Notes: a model not told the origin generated them from the sequence alone. DNA of 13,260 nucleotides from Candidatus Poseidoniales archaeon (GCA_012270265.1 JAAXIR010000271.1:1-13260); one strand, 5' to 3'. Counted from the stretch's first letter, positions 1 through 9,600 are shown. Made by a program: numbers and translations.

Positions 1-1669
1 CCCAAGCATCGTATACGGCTGCAGCAATCATGAACACCATGATCAAGGTTGGAACGAAGGAAACACCAAGCATAACGATGACACCGCTACCAACGAGAAT
101 ACCAACCGTGTTGACAACGTACCATTCGCTGTGCACATAGAGGAGAATCATCAGCAAGAGGCTAACGAGGAGCCCGATGATGGTTGGAATGTCCTCGATG
201 ACAAGACCTCCAACGAGGAACATCGATGATTCTACGACGCCACTTGAAGTGGTATATGTTCCATCGATGACTGTGGCATAGAAATGGATGGTTTCATCTT
301 CAATATCTTGAGGTGTTTCACCAAAGGTCACTGCAACATTTTCGCCCTCAGGAACGTCGATGATGAGTCGCTGAACCATCGCTGAACTCCCGCGCAGCCG
401 TGCCTCGGCTCCAGGTGTCACCAGAAGTTCTGTGAAGCCCGGGAGGGCGTAATCGGTTACGCGGCCATCACGAAGCTCTGAAGCAAAGCCCTCAATGCTT
501 CCACCGGATTCTTTCTTCAAAGTATCAGGACTACCTGTCGAGGCTGTAGGCTCAAACGACCATGAATGGATGTCACCATCTGCTGTTCCTAGAACGATAA
601 GCTGCTCTCCAGTGGTAGATTCATTCATTGGAACTTTGAGGAGGTTCGAATAACCAACATCAGCGGAAGTGAAGCCTGCTTCACTGGATGCTTCAATGAG
701 GATGTGTGCAGGCTCGTAGATGCCACCTTCAGGGAAGCCTGCAGTTTGGTTCAATCGTACCACACCTGCGTATTCTTCACTGACAATGAGCAAACTGGTA
801 TCGCTCAACAATTCTGCTTCAACAAGTACGTCAACTGCTTTCATATCGGGAGGGAGTTGCCACGTTGCCTGTTTTTGTTGACGAGTGAGTTGGTTTGGAT
901 AGTTTTCACGGTCGATGTTGAATCGATGAAGTCGCTCACCAGCATCGACAATGTACATGGCATCTTCGATTTCGGTTGCAAGGATACAACCTACTTCCAC
1001 CAACGGGCGAAGGTCACCCTGATTGTCGTACTAGAAACAGTCGTACGTAGATACGATTGAACCAGCGGTTAACGAAAGTGTGTTGATGACCGCACCGGTG
1101 TTGATGGTGACCCAATCAGGCCCGGGTACGACAATCAATTCAGAGAATTCATAGGAAACATTCCCGTGAAGGATATCTGTGGACCAAATCGGCTCATCGA
1201 CACCCCATTGCATCAATCGAATGGTGTTGACAAGTTCGCCACTCTGATTCGAACGGATGGTGTCCAGATACTGATCCATTCCAATTTCTGTCAGATAGGT
1301 TGCTTCTGTTTCTTCCGTCGATTCATATTCGAACGGTGTGACGGAATCATCGACAAGGATCTGGTGCGCCAGTGGGATGCTCGCATACAACAAGGCGATG
1401 AACAAAATACCCATGATCCCATATTTGATGACCCACTCTTTCTTGTATTTTGCAAGCAACAAAATGGCTGCAGTGAAGATGAAAATCATTAGCAATTCGA
1501 GGCCTATGTAACGCAATTGGGATGCTCCGGCTTCACCGAAAGCCTGCAATCCAGCCTTGTCGTACCATGGACGGATGTACATGGCGAGGAAGATGGTCGC
1601 TACGAACATTCCCGCCATCCCAATCATCGATGGGAGTTGACGGCGAAAGTCTCCTGCAACGTCGCTCAT
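1..1669 (-). CDS. Presenilin-like A22 family intramembrane aspartyl protease, partial, interrupted by one in-frame TAG
   Basis: I read this as an archaeal presenilin / signal-peptide-peptidase homologue that cuts substrates within the membrane. From ATG 1669 there are TM helices at about residues 14-33, 55-74 and 83-102, with Arg/Lys-rich cytoplasmic flanks (RR at 9-10, KYKKEW at 74-79). An extracytoplasmic region of about 375 residues with propeller-like strands follows. Further helices then begin near residue 493. The segment EWYVVNTVGILVGSG and the following FMIAAAVYDAW match the family pattern before and around the first catalytic aspartate (YD motif, D554, bases 8-10). The second motif (GLGD) and PAL would lie left of the window. 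The frame is open except for TAG at 1031-1033 (codon 213); 343 sense codons follow it in the same frame. ATG 1669 is chosen over ATG 1693 because GGAGGT lies just upstream. The family call is strong. Whether the gene is intact, recoded or broken is unresolved; an intact product would need readthrough. Confidence 0.8.
1025..1046. repeat. Short direct repeat spanning the TAG
   Basis: GTCGTAC occurs at 1025-1031 and again at 1040-1046, separated by TAGAAACA, an offset of 15 bases. The amber codon lies in the segment between, overlapping one base of the left copy. Removing one copy plus the spacer would delete exactly five codons, keep the frame and leave S-T-Y-D-N-Q with no stop. This fits a slippage-type 15-bp insertion, but a 7-base repeat can also arise by chance. 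Confidence 0.6.
1031..1033 (-). other. In-frame amber codon inside the A22 protease gene
   Basis: The minus-strand triplet is TAG, in the same frame as the ATG at 1669 and as the catalytic YD motif near base 10. The codons read S-T-Y-D-C-F-stop-Y-D-N-Q-G-D, so protein-like sequence resumes at once. All complete genes in this window end in TAA (folC, lhr, signal peptidase) or TGA (deaminase, surface protein, small membrane protein). It could be a nonsense mutation, an in-frame insertion carrying a stop, a base-call error or a recoded codon. The sequence alone cannot separate these. Confidence 0.85.
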
Positions 1670-1672
1670 GCT

Positions 1673-1678
1673 ACCTCC
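1673..1678 (-). promoter_or_regulatory. Shine-Dalgarno site of the A22 protease gene
   Basis: On the minus strand GGAGGT precedes ATG 1669 with a three-base spacer. It decides the start in favour of M-S-D-V-A-G over the ATG eight codons upstream, which has no such site. Confidence 0.6.
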
Positions 1679-1773
1679 AGACACGAACCACATTTGAGCG
1701 CATCGACGGTTGCAGAGACAATCGGTGCATCGCTACACCTATGAGAACCAGGCGCAAGGACGGTGCGAGGTCG

Positions 1774-3054
1774 ATGTCGACAAGCGTCCGTGAATGGCTT
1801 GCGCAGAGCAAGAAGCGAGGCATGGATCTTGGCATTGAACGTGTATTCAGAGTTCACCAAGCATTGGTTCAATCTGCGTACAATCCATCGATTGTACATG
1901 TCGCAGGGAGCAACGGAAAAGGAACGCTATGTGCAACACTTGCAGCTCATCTGCACAAATTGCATCAGTCCACAGTTCTGTTCACTTCTCCGCATTTGGT
2001 CCAAATCGAAGAACGGATTCGACTCGATGGTCGTCCGATCTCAACGCAACAATTCGATGCATACCTCCTCGACATCATGGAAATTGAATCTTCCATGAAC
2101 GAACAATTAACGTTCTTTGAAATCACGTTCCTCGTCGCCTGTCTTTGCGCCTCAAGGAACGATGTCGATGTGTTCATCGTTGAGACAGGACTCGGTGGAC
2201 GCTACGATGCGACTCGGATTTTGCCAGCAGATGTGGGTGTTGTCACATCGCTGAGTCTTGAACATCGAGACATTCTTGGCGATACGTTGGCTGAAATTGC
2301 AGCGGAAAAGGCGGCGATTGCTCGACCAGATAAGCCATTGATTGTCCGTTCTGTCGATGATTCAGCAGCGAAAGAAGCCATCGAGTATGAGGCAAGACAT
2401 GCGGGCCGATCTGAACTTGGAGAGGCTTATGGTGCTGCATCCGTCGAATGGATTTCAATCCCTAAGGAAGCGTCCTTCGATCAAGAAGCAACCCTCCTTG
2501 CACAAGCAACCTTGCAACGTCTCAACGTTGATGCTGAGGGCCTGCAAACATCACAAGCATTGCTGAATTGGCCCGGCCGTTTCCACGAGATTCCAGCACC
2601 ATGGGATGGTTCCATACTTTTCGATGCAGCACACAATCCGAGTGGATTGCAGCGAATGCTTCCACAGTTGCAGGCTCGAATCGAACAAGAATCATCGTGG
2701 ACATTGGTGTTTGGATGCACCCCACAACACGATTTGACCTCATTTGCAAGCCCATTGATCGAACTTTGCCATCAACATCCACCCGAGTCGATCGTTCTCA
2801 CAAAGCCACAACTTGGACGCTACCCTGGCGTCGAATTGGAAGCGTTGCGTAGCTTGAATTGGCCAACCTCATGCACCATCCTTGAACAGGAAGACGCAGC
2901 AGCAACGAGCGATCGATTGGACAAGATTCAGCCAGCGTTCACATTGGTCATTGGGTCCCTGTATCTCGTCGGAGAAATGTACAATGCCTTGGGTTATTGG
3001 GGAACAGAACACATGGAATTGTTCCCTGCAAAGACTCAAAGAGATGAAGCATAA
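1774..3054 (+). CDS. folC: Folylpolyglutamate synthase / dihydrofolate synthase (FolC)
   Basis: This is a cytoplasmic Mur-ligase-fold enzyme that uses ATP to add glutamate to folates and, in bifunctional members, to dihydropteroate. In the 426-aa product, the P-loop GSNGKGT is at 45-51, the folate-binding SPHL with downstream ERIRLDGRPI at 72-89, ETGLGGRYDAT at 137-147, SLEHRDILGDT at 161-171 and EKAAI at 179-183. The C-terminal domain has WPGRF at 266-270, DAAHNPSG at 284-291 and VIGSLYLVGE at 392-401, all family signatures. Length is normal for FolC. The frame stays open upstream to 1522, but that stretch overlaps the divergent protease gene and does not look like FolC. I chose ATG 1774, preceded by GAGGT at a short spacing; ATG 1741 is the alternative. 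It is followed at once by the deaminase gene on the same strand. Whether it is mono- or bifunctional cannot be told. Confidence 0.93.
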   Translation: MSTSVREWLAQSKKRGMDLGIERVFRVHQALVQSAYNPSIVHVAGSNGKGTLCATLAAHLHKLHQSTVLFTSPHLVQIEERIRLDGRPISTQQFDAYLLDIMEIESSMNEQLTFFEITFLVACLCASRNDVDVFIVETGLGGRYDATRILPADVGVVTSLSLEHRDILGDTLAEIAAEKAAIARPDKPLIVRSVDDSAAKEAIEYEARHAGRSELGEAYGAASVEWISIPKEASFDQEATLLAQATLQRLNVDAEGLQTSQALLNWPGRFHEIPAPWDGSILFDAAHNPSGLQRMLPQLQARIEQESSWTLVFGCTPQHDLTSFASPLIELCHQHPPESIVLTKPQLGRYPGVELEALRSLNWPTSCTILEQEDAAATSDRLDKIQPAFTLVIGSLYLVGEMYNALGYWGTEHMELFPAKTQRDEA

Positions 3055-3070
3055 CCCCGAGTTGGTCAAG

Positions 3071-3517
3071 ATGGGTTCGAAGTGGGATGTACGATTTCTC
3101 GAATTGGCTAACCACATCAGTTCGTGGAGCAAAGACCCCTCCACCAAGGTAGGTTGCATCATCGTCGGTGCTGACCGAGAAATCCGCTCGACAGGATTCA
3201 ATGGCTTCCCTCGAGGTATCGATGATTCGGAGGAACGACTTACAGATCGAGAAGAGAAATACCCATTGATTTGCCATGCTGAAGAAAATGCGATTATGCA
3301 TGCAGCACGTGTTGGTGTCTCCCTCAAGGATTGCACAGCCTATGTGACATGGCCTCCTTGCACTCGTTGTGCTCGTTCGTTGATTCAAGCAGGAATTGTC
3401 GAAGTTGTGTATGCAGGAACTGGCAACATTCCTGAGCGATGGATGGAGGACTTTACCCGTTCAACCAACATGATGAAGGAAGCAGGAATCAAGCTTCGGA
3501 ATGTCGAGTTTGAGTGA
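3071..3517 (+). CDS. dCMP deaminase family protein
   Basis: This is a zinc-dependent cytidine/deoxycytidylate deaminase; the family reaction is dCMP to dUMP plus ammonia, supplying thymidylate synthase. From ATG 3071 (148 aa) it begins G-S-K-W-D-V-R-F-L, the usual family N-terminus. WSKDPSTKVG is at 19-28 and FNGFPRG at 43-49. The zinc site is HAEENA at 69-74 (zinc ligand H69, catalytic proton-shuttling E71) and PPCTRC at 95-100 (zinc ligands C97 and C100). All catalytic residues are present. ATG 3044 in the same frame would add nine residues and overlap the folC end by 11 bases. Neither start has a clear Shine-Dalgarno site, and I prefer 3071 on similarity. It sits in an apparent operon with folC. 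Substrate choice (dCMP, CMP or another) is inferred from the family only. Confidence 0.9.
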   Translation: MGSKWDVRFLELANHISSWSKDPSTKVGCIIVGADREIRSTGFNGFPRGIDDSEERLTDREEKYPLICHAEENAIMHAARVGVSLKDCTAYVTWPPCTRCARSLIQAGIVEVVYAGTGNIPERWMEDFTRSTNMMKEAGIKLRNVEFE

Positions 3518-6500
3518 TTAGCCCCAAAATCGGCGAGTACGTGCGTACTCGATTTCTGCATGATGAATGGACTGGAGTAGGCTTTCAGTGTCATTGTTGT
3601 GACCTTTACGAAGGATACGTTGTGCTGTTGCTTCACCAACCCCACGCGCCATGAGACAGACGATCGCATGGAATCCATGTGTTTTCACCAAGGAAGCGTT
3701 CCGAATCATTCGGTTTCGATCGCTTTCTTCTTCTGAAGCAACCCATCCCTCGATCATTTTCTCAAGGCCTTCCCGGGCGCAAACCAACATCTGCCCTTTG
3801 CACGAGATGCACTCTTTAGGATTCTTCAATTCAGGATAGCGCTCAACACGGAAGCGTCGAATTGCACGACATTTAAGGCAACATAAGACAGCACGTTCGT
3901 TCATCAATCGCAAACGAAGTTGAGCACGTACAGCTTCATTGTCCCAATTTGGAAGCAACAAATCGCGTTGGCTTCGATCGGACAGGCCAAGTGGGCCCGG
4001 TGGCGTGACGATGACATCAATTAGACCAGACTGAATGCCTCGTAGGACGTCTTTTGCGCCTTCAATATCCATACGTTCGTAGTAGAGTTTGTTGAGAACT
4101 TCTTCAAGAACGATGGTTCCTCGATACTTCCGAACCAAGGCGGTCAAGTTGATTTTTCGAGGATCAACACCATGCTGAAGGATTCCAAAGGTCTTCGCAA
4201 CTTGGGCAAACCGCCATCGAACTTGACGTGAATTTGGTAACGTTACTGAGAGCAGCCCCTCGATTCCATCAGCAGGTAGTTCATTCAGCCAACCGATCAC
4301 CTGTTCTGGCTCAATGTCCGCTCCAGAGAGATGAATTCGTGTCGCTTCGACAAGCAAACCACCCCATCGGCCGGTTTGGGTTGATGCCATGGCAAGAAGG
4401 AGATGGCCGATGGTCTCGTTGATGAGTGTCCCTTGGCAGATGTTGATGACAAGCGCTTCCGAACGTCGCTCGATCGTGATGGTTTGCTGATCAGGAAGTG
4501 CTTCGGTTGCATCGATGTGTCGCGTGATGGTGTCTGCAAGCATTCCGATGGCTTCCCCATCCAGTGGATACGATGTGAGTGGAAGCCCATCATTTGCAAG
4601 CAACCCAGCAACATCAAGTTCATCCGATTCCTTTGCTTCAACCAAACCAAAGTCTTCTGCAACCAAACGTCGTAAGCGACCGATGTTTCGTGCAACAATG
4701 GCAGGAACTGGGGGTAATTCACCGACCCATGTGGGCGCTTCTCCCTGCACCGAAACTGGGGCGACCAGGACTTCACTTTGTTCAGGGTCGGCATCGACGA
4801 TGGTCCAGGTACGACCAGCCATAACGAATTGGCGAATTCGACCGTCTTCTTCTTCACCGCTTCCATTCAGTTCGAGAACAAATGCTTCGTCAACGTTTCC
4901 GATGGTTCTTCGAGTCACCACGTCGCGAACACGGTAGGATTGTTTGTCTGGAATCATCGAAAGATGATGCTCGACCCAACGACGCGTTCGCCCGGCTGAA
5001 GCAAACCATCCATCCTTGAATTCCTTTGGAACAGGCATCCTCATGCCTTTGTATTCAGCCGGTATTTCATCATCCGATACATCGTATCGAGGCAACTCAT
5101 CCGGCCACGACTCTCCATTCGGAACAGCTTCTTTGGCTGCAAGGTAGAGGTGTTTTGGCCATCGATACCATGGCGTTTCACTCGGTTTGAGTGAATATTT
5201 CAGCAACCATCGATCGGAAAGGACAGCAAGAACATTCTCGGTATCTTTACGTGTCCAATCTGCGAATTGGTCGGTTTGAGAAAAGATCTCATGCACATCA
5301 TCAATTCGGACAACCTTGAAACTGTGAGCCATGAGCATGATTTGATTCGCTGCAATGCTGTATGGGCGATGACGCCACTCAACGTCCTCAATTGCTCCGA
5401 GATGCGAGCGATGCGCTACAACAGCGGATTCTGCAATTCCGTCGGTCTCCCATGCCAACAGATGGCCGCGACCGATGCCTCCGATGCGGTGGTCGGCTCG
5501 ACCAACACGTTGCAACATGCGGTCAACGGATCGTGGACTTTCCAATTGCACGATTTTCCGAATCGAACCAACGTCGATACCCAATTCGAGACTTGATGTG
5601 CAAATCAGTGCCTGAAGTGTACCGTTACGAATGTTTTCTTCCATCTCTTGTCGGGTTTCAGCAGCAAGGCTGCCGTGATGGACGCCGATCGTGAGTTGTG
5701 GAGCCATCGTTTGCAATCGTTGAGCGACGGTCTCTGCAGCATTTCTGCTGTTAACAAAGACAAGACAAGGAGGATCCTTTTCGATGATTTCACCCAACAA
5801 ACGGAAGGTTGCATGAGCCCTCGGAGAAAGACGCATCTCCATGGCTCCAACTTCGTCTTCTGTTAATGGAGGTGCAGTTTCGACAGTCAAGACCGTTGTA
5901 CGTTCTGCAGGAGCCAAGATCGGCTGACACGAGCCGTTGGAGATCCAAGAAGCAACATGGTCTGGATTACCCACCGTAGCAGAAAGGCCAACTTTTTGCA
6001 AGGTTCGACCACACAGTGCTTCAAGTCGTTGCAAACCAAGACGCAATTGCCAACCTCGTTCACTGGCTGCCAAATCGTGGACTTCGTCAATGATGACCGC
6101 TTGTACGGATGAGAGCATGGCTCGGAGACGGTGACCCGTGAACATCAGCTGGAACGTTTCGGGTGTTGTCACCAGAAGATGAGGTGGCCGCCGCACTGGG
6201 CGCGAACGTTCGGTCGTCGGTGGAGCTCCGTGTCGCAGAGCAAAACGCAAGTCGAGTGCTTCGCTCAATTCAGCCAGACGGCGGTCCACGTCACGATTGA
6301 GCGCACGGAGTGGAGTGATGTAGAGAATGGATAGGGGTTTCCAATCCTCTGTCTTGCATCGATGAAGGAGAGGCAGGACGGCTGCTAGGGTCTTTCCAGA
6401 ACCCGTAGGGGCGATCAACAAGCGTTCGTTCCCATCGATCAAATCAGGAATGGCTTGTTCTTGGACGGGCGTCGGTTTCCAATCACGTTCTGCGAGGAAT

Positions 6501-6541
6501 TCTTGCAGTTGAGGATGAAGCAGCGAAAAGACATCCGACAT
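3518..6541 (-). CDS. lhr: Lhr-type DEVH-box ATP-dependent helicase
   Basis: This is a 1007-aa superfamily 2 helicase of the Large helicase-related family, 3'-5' translocases linked to DNA repair and nucleic-acid remodelling. Motifs in order: Q-like PTPVQEQAI at 23-31, Walker A APTGSGKT at 44-51, TPLRALNRD at 76-84, TTPE at 125-128, DEVH at 152-155, SAT at 187-189, VFVNSRNAAE at 261-270, TSSLELGIDVG at 315-325 and QRVGRADHR at 344-352. The winged-helix and Lhr-core regions fill the middle. The C-terminus carries a likely four-cysteine zinc site (C888, C891, C911, C914) and a helix-hairpin-helix-like ARGVGEATAQRIL near 965-977. The length and C-terminal zinc site fit archaeal aLhr proteins. The start at 6541 has GGGGAG just upstream. 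Its stop is adjacent to the deaminase stop on the other strand. It is 67 bp downstream of the surface-protein gene with no evident terminator between them. Confidence 0.93.
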   Translation of the reverse strand: MSDVFSLLHPQLQEFLAERDWKPTPVQEQAIPDLIDGNERLLIAPTGSGKTLAAVLPLLHRCKTEDWKPLSILYITPLRALNRDVDRRLAELSEALDLRFALRHGAPPTTERSRPVRRPPHLLVTTPETFQLMFTGHRLRAMLSSVQAVIIDEVHDLAASERGWQLRLGLQRLEALCGRTLQKVGLSATVGNPDHVASWISNGSCQPILAPAERTTVLTVETAPPLTEDEVGAMEMRLSPRAHATFRLLGEIIEKDPPCLVFVNSRNAAETVAQRLQTMAPQLTIGVHHGSLAAETRQEMEENIRNGTLQALICTSSLELGIDVGSIRKIVQLESPRSVDRMLQRVGRADHRIGGIGRGHLLAWETDGIAESAVVAHRSHLGAIEDVEWRHRPYSIAANQIMLMAHSFKVVRIDDVHEIFSQTDQFADWTRKDTENVLAVLSDRWLLKYSLKPSETPWYRWPKHLYLAAKEAVPNGESWPDELPRYDVSDDEIPAEYKGMRMPVPKEFKDGWFASAGRTRRWVEHHLSMIPDKQSYRVRDVVTRRTIGNVDEAFVLELNGSGEEEDGRIRQFVMAGRTWTIVDADPEQSEVLVAPVSVQGEAPTWVGELPPVPAIVARNIGRLRRLVAEDFGLVEAKESDELDVAGLLANDGLPLTSYPLDGEAIGMLADTITRHIDATEALPDQQTITIERRSEALVINICQGTLINETIGHLLLAMASTQTGRWGGLLVEATRIHLSGADIEPEQVIGWLNELPADGIEGLLSVTLPNSRQVRWRFAQVAKTFGILQHGVDPRKINLTALVRKYRGTIVLEEVLNKLYYERMDIEGAKDVLRGIQSGLIDVIVTPPGPLGLSDRSQRDLLLPNWDNEAVRAQLRLRLMNERAVLCCLKCRAIRRFRVERYPELKNPKECISCKGQMLVCAREGLEKMIEGWVASEEESDRNRMIRNASLVKTHGFHAIVCLMARGVGEATAQRILRKGHNNDTESLLQSIHHAEIEYARTRRFWG

Positions 6542-6544
6542 ACT

Positions 6545-6550
6545 CTCCCC
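6545..6550 (-). promoter_or_regulatory. Shine-Dalgarno-like site of lhr
   Basis: The minus strand reads GGGGAG followed by AGT and then ATG 6541. Spacing resembles that of the A22 protease gene. It supports the full-length start, which is also where the Lhr fold begins. Confidence 0.45.
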
Positions 6551-6608
6551 ACCCCCGTGGAGGAGCGTGTCTGCCTACCCTTCTTGAGGATTTGTCATTC
6601 GATGGGAC

Positions 6609-9600
6609 TCAGTCATCGTCCTCATCGTAGTCATCATCATCGTAGTCGTCGTCCTCATCGTCTTCCCAGTCAACTTCTTCGTCCTCAGCAAAGGCACCAT
6701 CGCCGAGATCGACAGCTGATCGCCTGGCAACGGTTGCCACAAGAACAAGAATTTGGATGGTTGAAACAGCGAAAATCCAAGCGAGTGGATGCTCACGAGG
6801 TGAGTCCAACCAGCCGAGATATTGTCCATAGGCGATGTTGATGTCGTGTTCTGCCGTGTTGTCGTTGTCGTTGACTTCGACCAAGACGTTACCATAGTCG
6901 ACTTCAACACGGACACGATCGACGTTTTCAACGTCCCAATTGACCGTGACTGGAATGCTTTCTCCTGCTTCAATACCGACGATGGCCTTGACATCGAATG
7001 GATCTTCCGAATCGCCTGCGAAGAACGCCACCTTGAATTGCGATGTAGTACGTCCGCCGTTGTTGATAACAGTCGCCGTAATTTCGACATCGGTTCCTGG
7101 AGATACGTGATCGTCAGAGACCGTGATTGACTTCACACGCAACTCAGGGCCAACGGCACCAAGGCGTACCCATTGACGCTCAAAGTCCGTATCATCATAG
7201 GCCAACTCAGGGATTGGACTTGCCTCAGAATTCGAAACGACAGGGAATTGGTTTCCAGCAGCGTCCCAGCCTGTGACGTAGAAACCGACGAAATCACCTG
7301 CTTGTGGTACAATGCTTCCACCTGCTGTGATATCGACTTCACCTGTCCAGTACACGGTTTGTCCGTCCTGCTGCATACCGAGGAGCGAGGATCCAGCACC
7401 GATGGTTACGGTACGAGTTTGGTCTCGCATCACCCAGTGAATCATTTGTTCAGAACCGGTTAGATCGGCATCTTCGGAACCTTGGAATTCAACGTAGATG
7501 GACGTCAAATCGTTGGATGGAGATACATCGATAACGTTCAATGGAGCCATACGACGAACAACACGAGGTGCAGCATCGTCGACAATGACTCGAAGCGTCG
7601 TCGAAACAAGCGTTCCTGTCATGTCTTCTCCACGACCAGGGATGTTGGTGATCGAGATCAAACAGGTACGTGTCGGGGAGGACTGCAGAGATTTGGCTGA
7701 ATCGAGTGGTACCTCGATGAGGTACTCACCATCATCGGTTAGTGAACCATCGCTCCATAGTTTCTCACCATCGAAGACTTCGACCAAGATTCCAACGTCT
7801 CGTGGAGCAGGGACGTTGCTTCCCTCGTAGACAACTCGTCCACTGAAGGCGAGGCGGTCGTCCTTGCGAACACGTGTGCCATCAGCGACAGGACCTGTGC
7901 GAGGCTCACTCACATCTTCCACAACGTAATCCGTTGGAGAAAGCGTGAAATCGTTCTCGACACGGAACGTATGCTCAAGGATCAACAATTCTCTGTCTTC
8001 CGCAGAACCACGTTCCTTGAACAACAAGGCAAGATCGCCCATTTCTTCATCTGGCCAGTCCCAAGCAAAGACGAAATTGTACGTCACGATGATCCATGGC
8101 AGACCCGATTCGTTCGTGGTTTCTCGCATTGTGCTTGTTGGTAGGAGGTGAATGTAGTTGCTCTCGCTCCAGAATGTGTTGTTCAATCCAGAATATGAAA
8201 TTCGCTGTGCATCTCGACTGGGGTTTGGACCTTCAAAGTCGAAAACGAGCGAAATATGTTCGAAATCGATGGCCGTATTCGCATCGATGAATCCAACGGT
8301 AATCGATTGCTCAAGACCTGCAAAAACAGGAGCATCATCGGTGTGTCCAACCCATTCCAGTCCGGTGAAGATGGCTGCTGAATCCTTTCGAGTTTGGAAG
8401 GTTGCATCATCAAAGCTGAACCCTGGGCCGGAATTGAGGTTGTAGAGGACGCCCTCATCATCGTATTGGGTGTAGTAGACTGGGTTGCCAGCTTGGTCTC
8501 CACCAGACCAGTAATAGGACACACGTCCCATGTTTGGATTTCGTGAGTGGTCGATGGTCGTCATGAACCATTTGCTCTTACTCTCGGTCATGTTTGTCAC
8601 GCGTTTGCTTGCGTATTCATGTTCATCAGCGATACCGTTGCGGTTGAGATCATGGTCGGCTTCAACCCAATACATGAGGGTCAATTCCATCGGAACACCA
8701 ACCTCATCGTGAACGAGGATGCGGACGTCTTGTTGGTTGACACCAGCCTCGTACGAACCATCGGCAGGGAAGACGGCTTGACGTTCAGGTGGCGTTGCAT
8801 CGACACGGAAGGTTCGACTCCAATCGGAGTTTGGTGCCATGACGTGTGTTGGATTGCGCTCGTTGTAGGTCTGAACTTCGTAGTTCAAGCCATCAGGAAC
8901 ATCGATGTTTGGTGTGACGACACTGATGAAGAACGAACCGTTGATGTTGGTGGTATCTCTTGCTGTTGACTCGACCCATCCATTGCGTGAAACCCGGACG
9001 TCAAAGGCGCTGTCAAGCGGTGCATCATCGGAATCCATGAACCACATGGCGCCCTGGAAGTGGAGTGTTTCACCAGCCGCAACCCAAGCATTGTTGGGCA
9101 CATCGTCTCGAACGAGGTCACCCTCGTTGTCACGTACCTTCATCCATCCAAGGCCAAAGGTTCGATTGACACGAAGACCTTCTTCGCTAATGAGATCGAG
9201 CGGTGCGAAGCCAGCCGAACCACTGTCATCCAAGCATCCAGTCTTGAATCGGACGTTGCTTTGGTCTGGGAACTCGCTTGTAATTCGGAACAACCAGTGG
9301 ATTTCGAGGATGCTGTTGTTGAGGATGGAATAGGAATTTCCGTCCATAACCACGTATCCATCAGGATCGTTGGGTGATGGGAAGATATCACCATCTTGCC
9401 AGAACATGGTCGGATTCGATGCAGATGATGTCGTCATGAGCGTCAAGGTCGCTTCACGAATCTTTGTCGCACTTTCACCAACAATGTGACGGGTGATGAC
9501 TTCGTAAGGCTCCGTTCGCTCATGCAGAATCTCGCCTTCTGGAATGTTGATTTCGAGGTTGACTGTCTGGATGGTGTAGGTGACGCTGAACGATGTAAGC

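Noticed and set aside
704..1060. 118-codon plus-strand open frame
   Set aside because: It lies antisense to the A22 protease region that carries convincing protein sequence. Its own translation shows no family motif and has the cysteine/phenylalanine-rich look of a shadow frame.
1522..1773. Upstream extension of the folC frame
   Set aside because: The 84 extra residues overlap the divergent protease gene antisense and do not resemble FolC. The family N-terminus begins near 1774.
1670..1773. Promoter elements between the divergent A22 and folC genes
   Set aside because: No convincing TATA/BRE pattern in either direction; the only clear signals are the ribosome binding site of the protease gene and a weak one before folC.
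4515..4937. 140-codon plus-strand frame opposite lhr
   Set aside because: Composition is Ser/Pro/Arg-biased with no motif, and the opposite strand is unmistakably Lhr.
6542..6608. Terminator between the surface protein and lhr
   Set aside because: I looked for a hairpin or a T-rich tract on the minus strand and saw only G-rich sequence that serves as the lhr ribosome binding site.
6575..7090. 171-codon minus-strand frame overlapping the end of the surface protein
   Set aside because: It is an alternate frame of the CARDB/acidic-tail region. Its Met/Thr runs are the shifted reading of the Asp/Glu codons.
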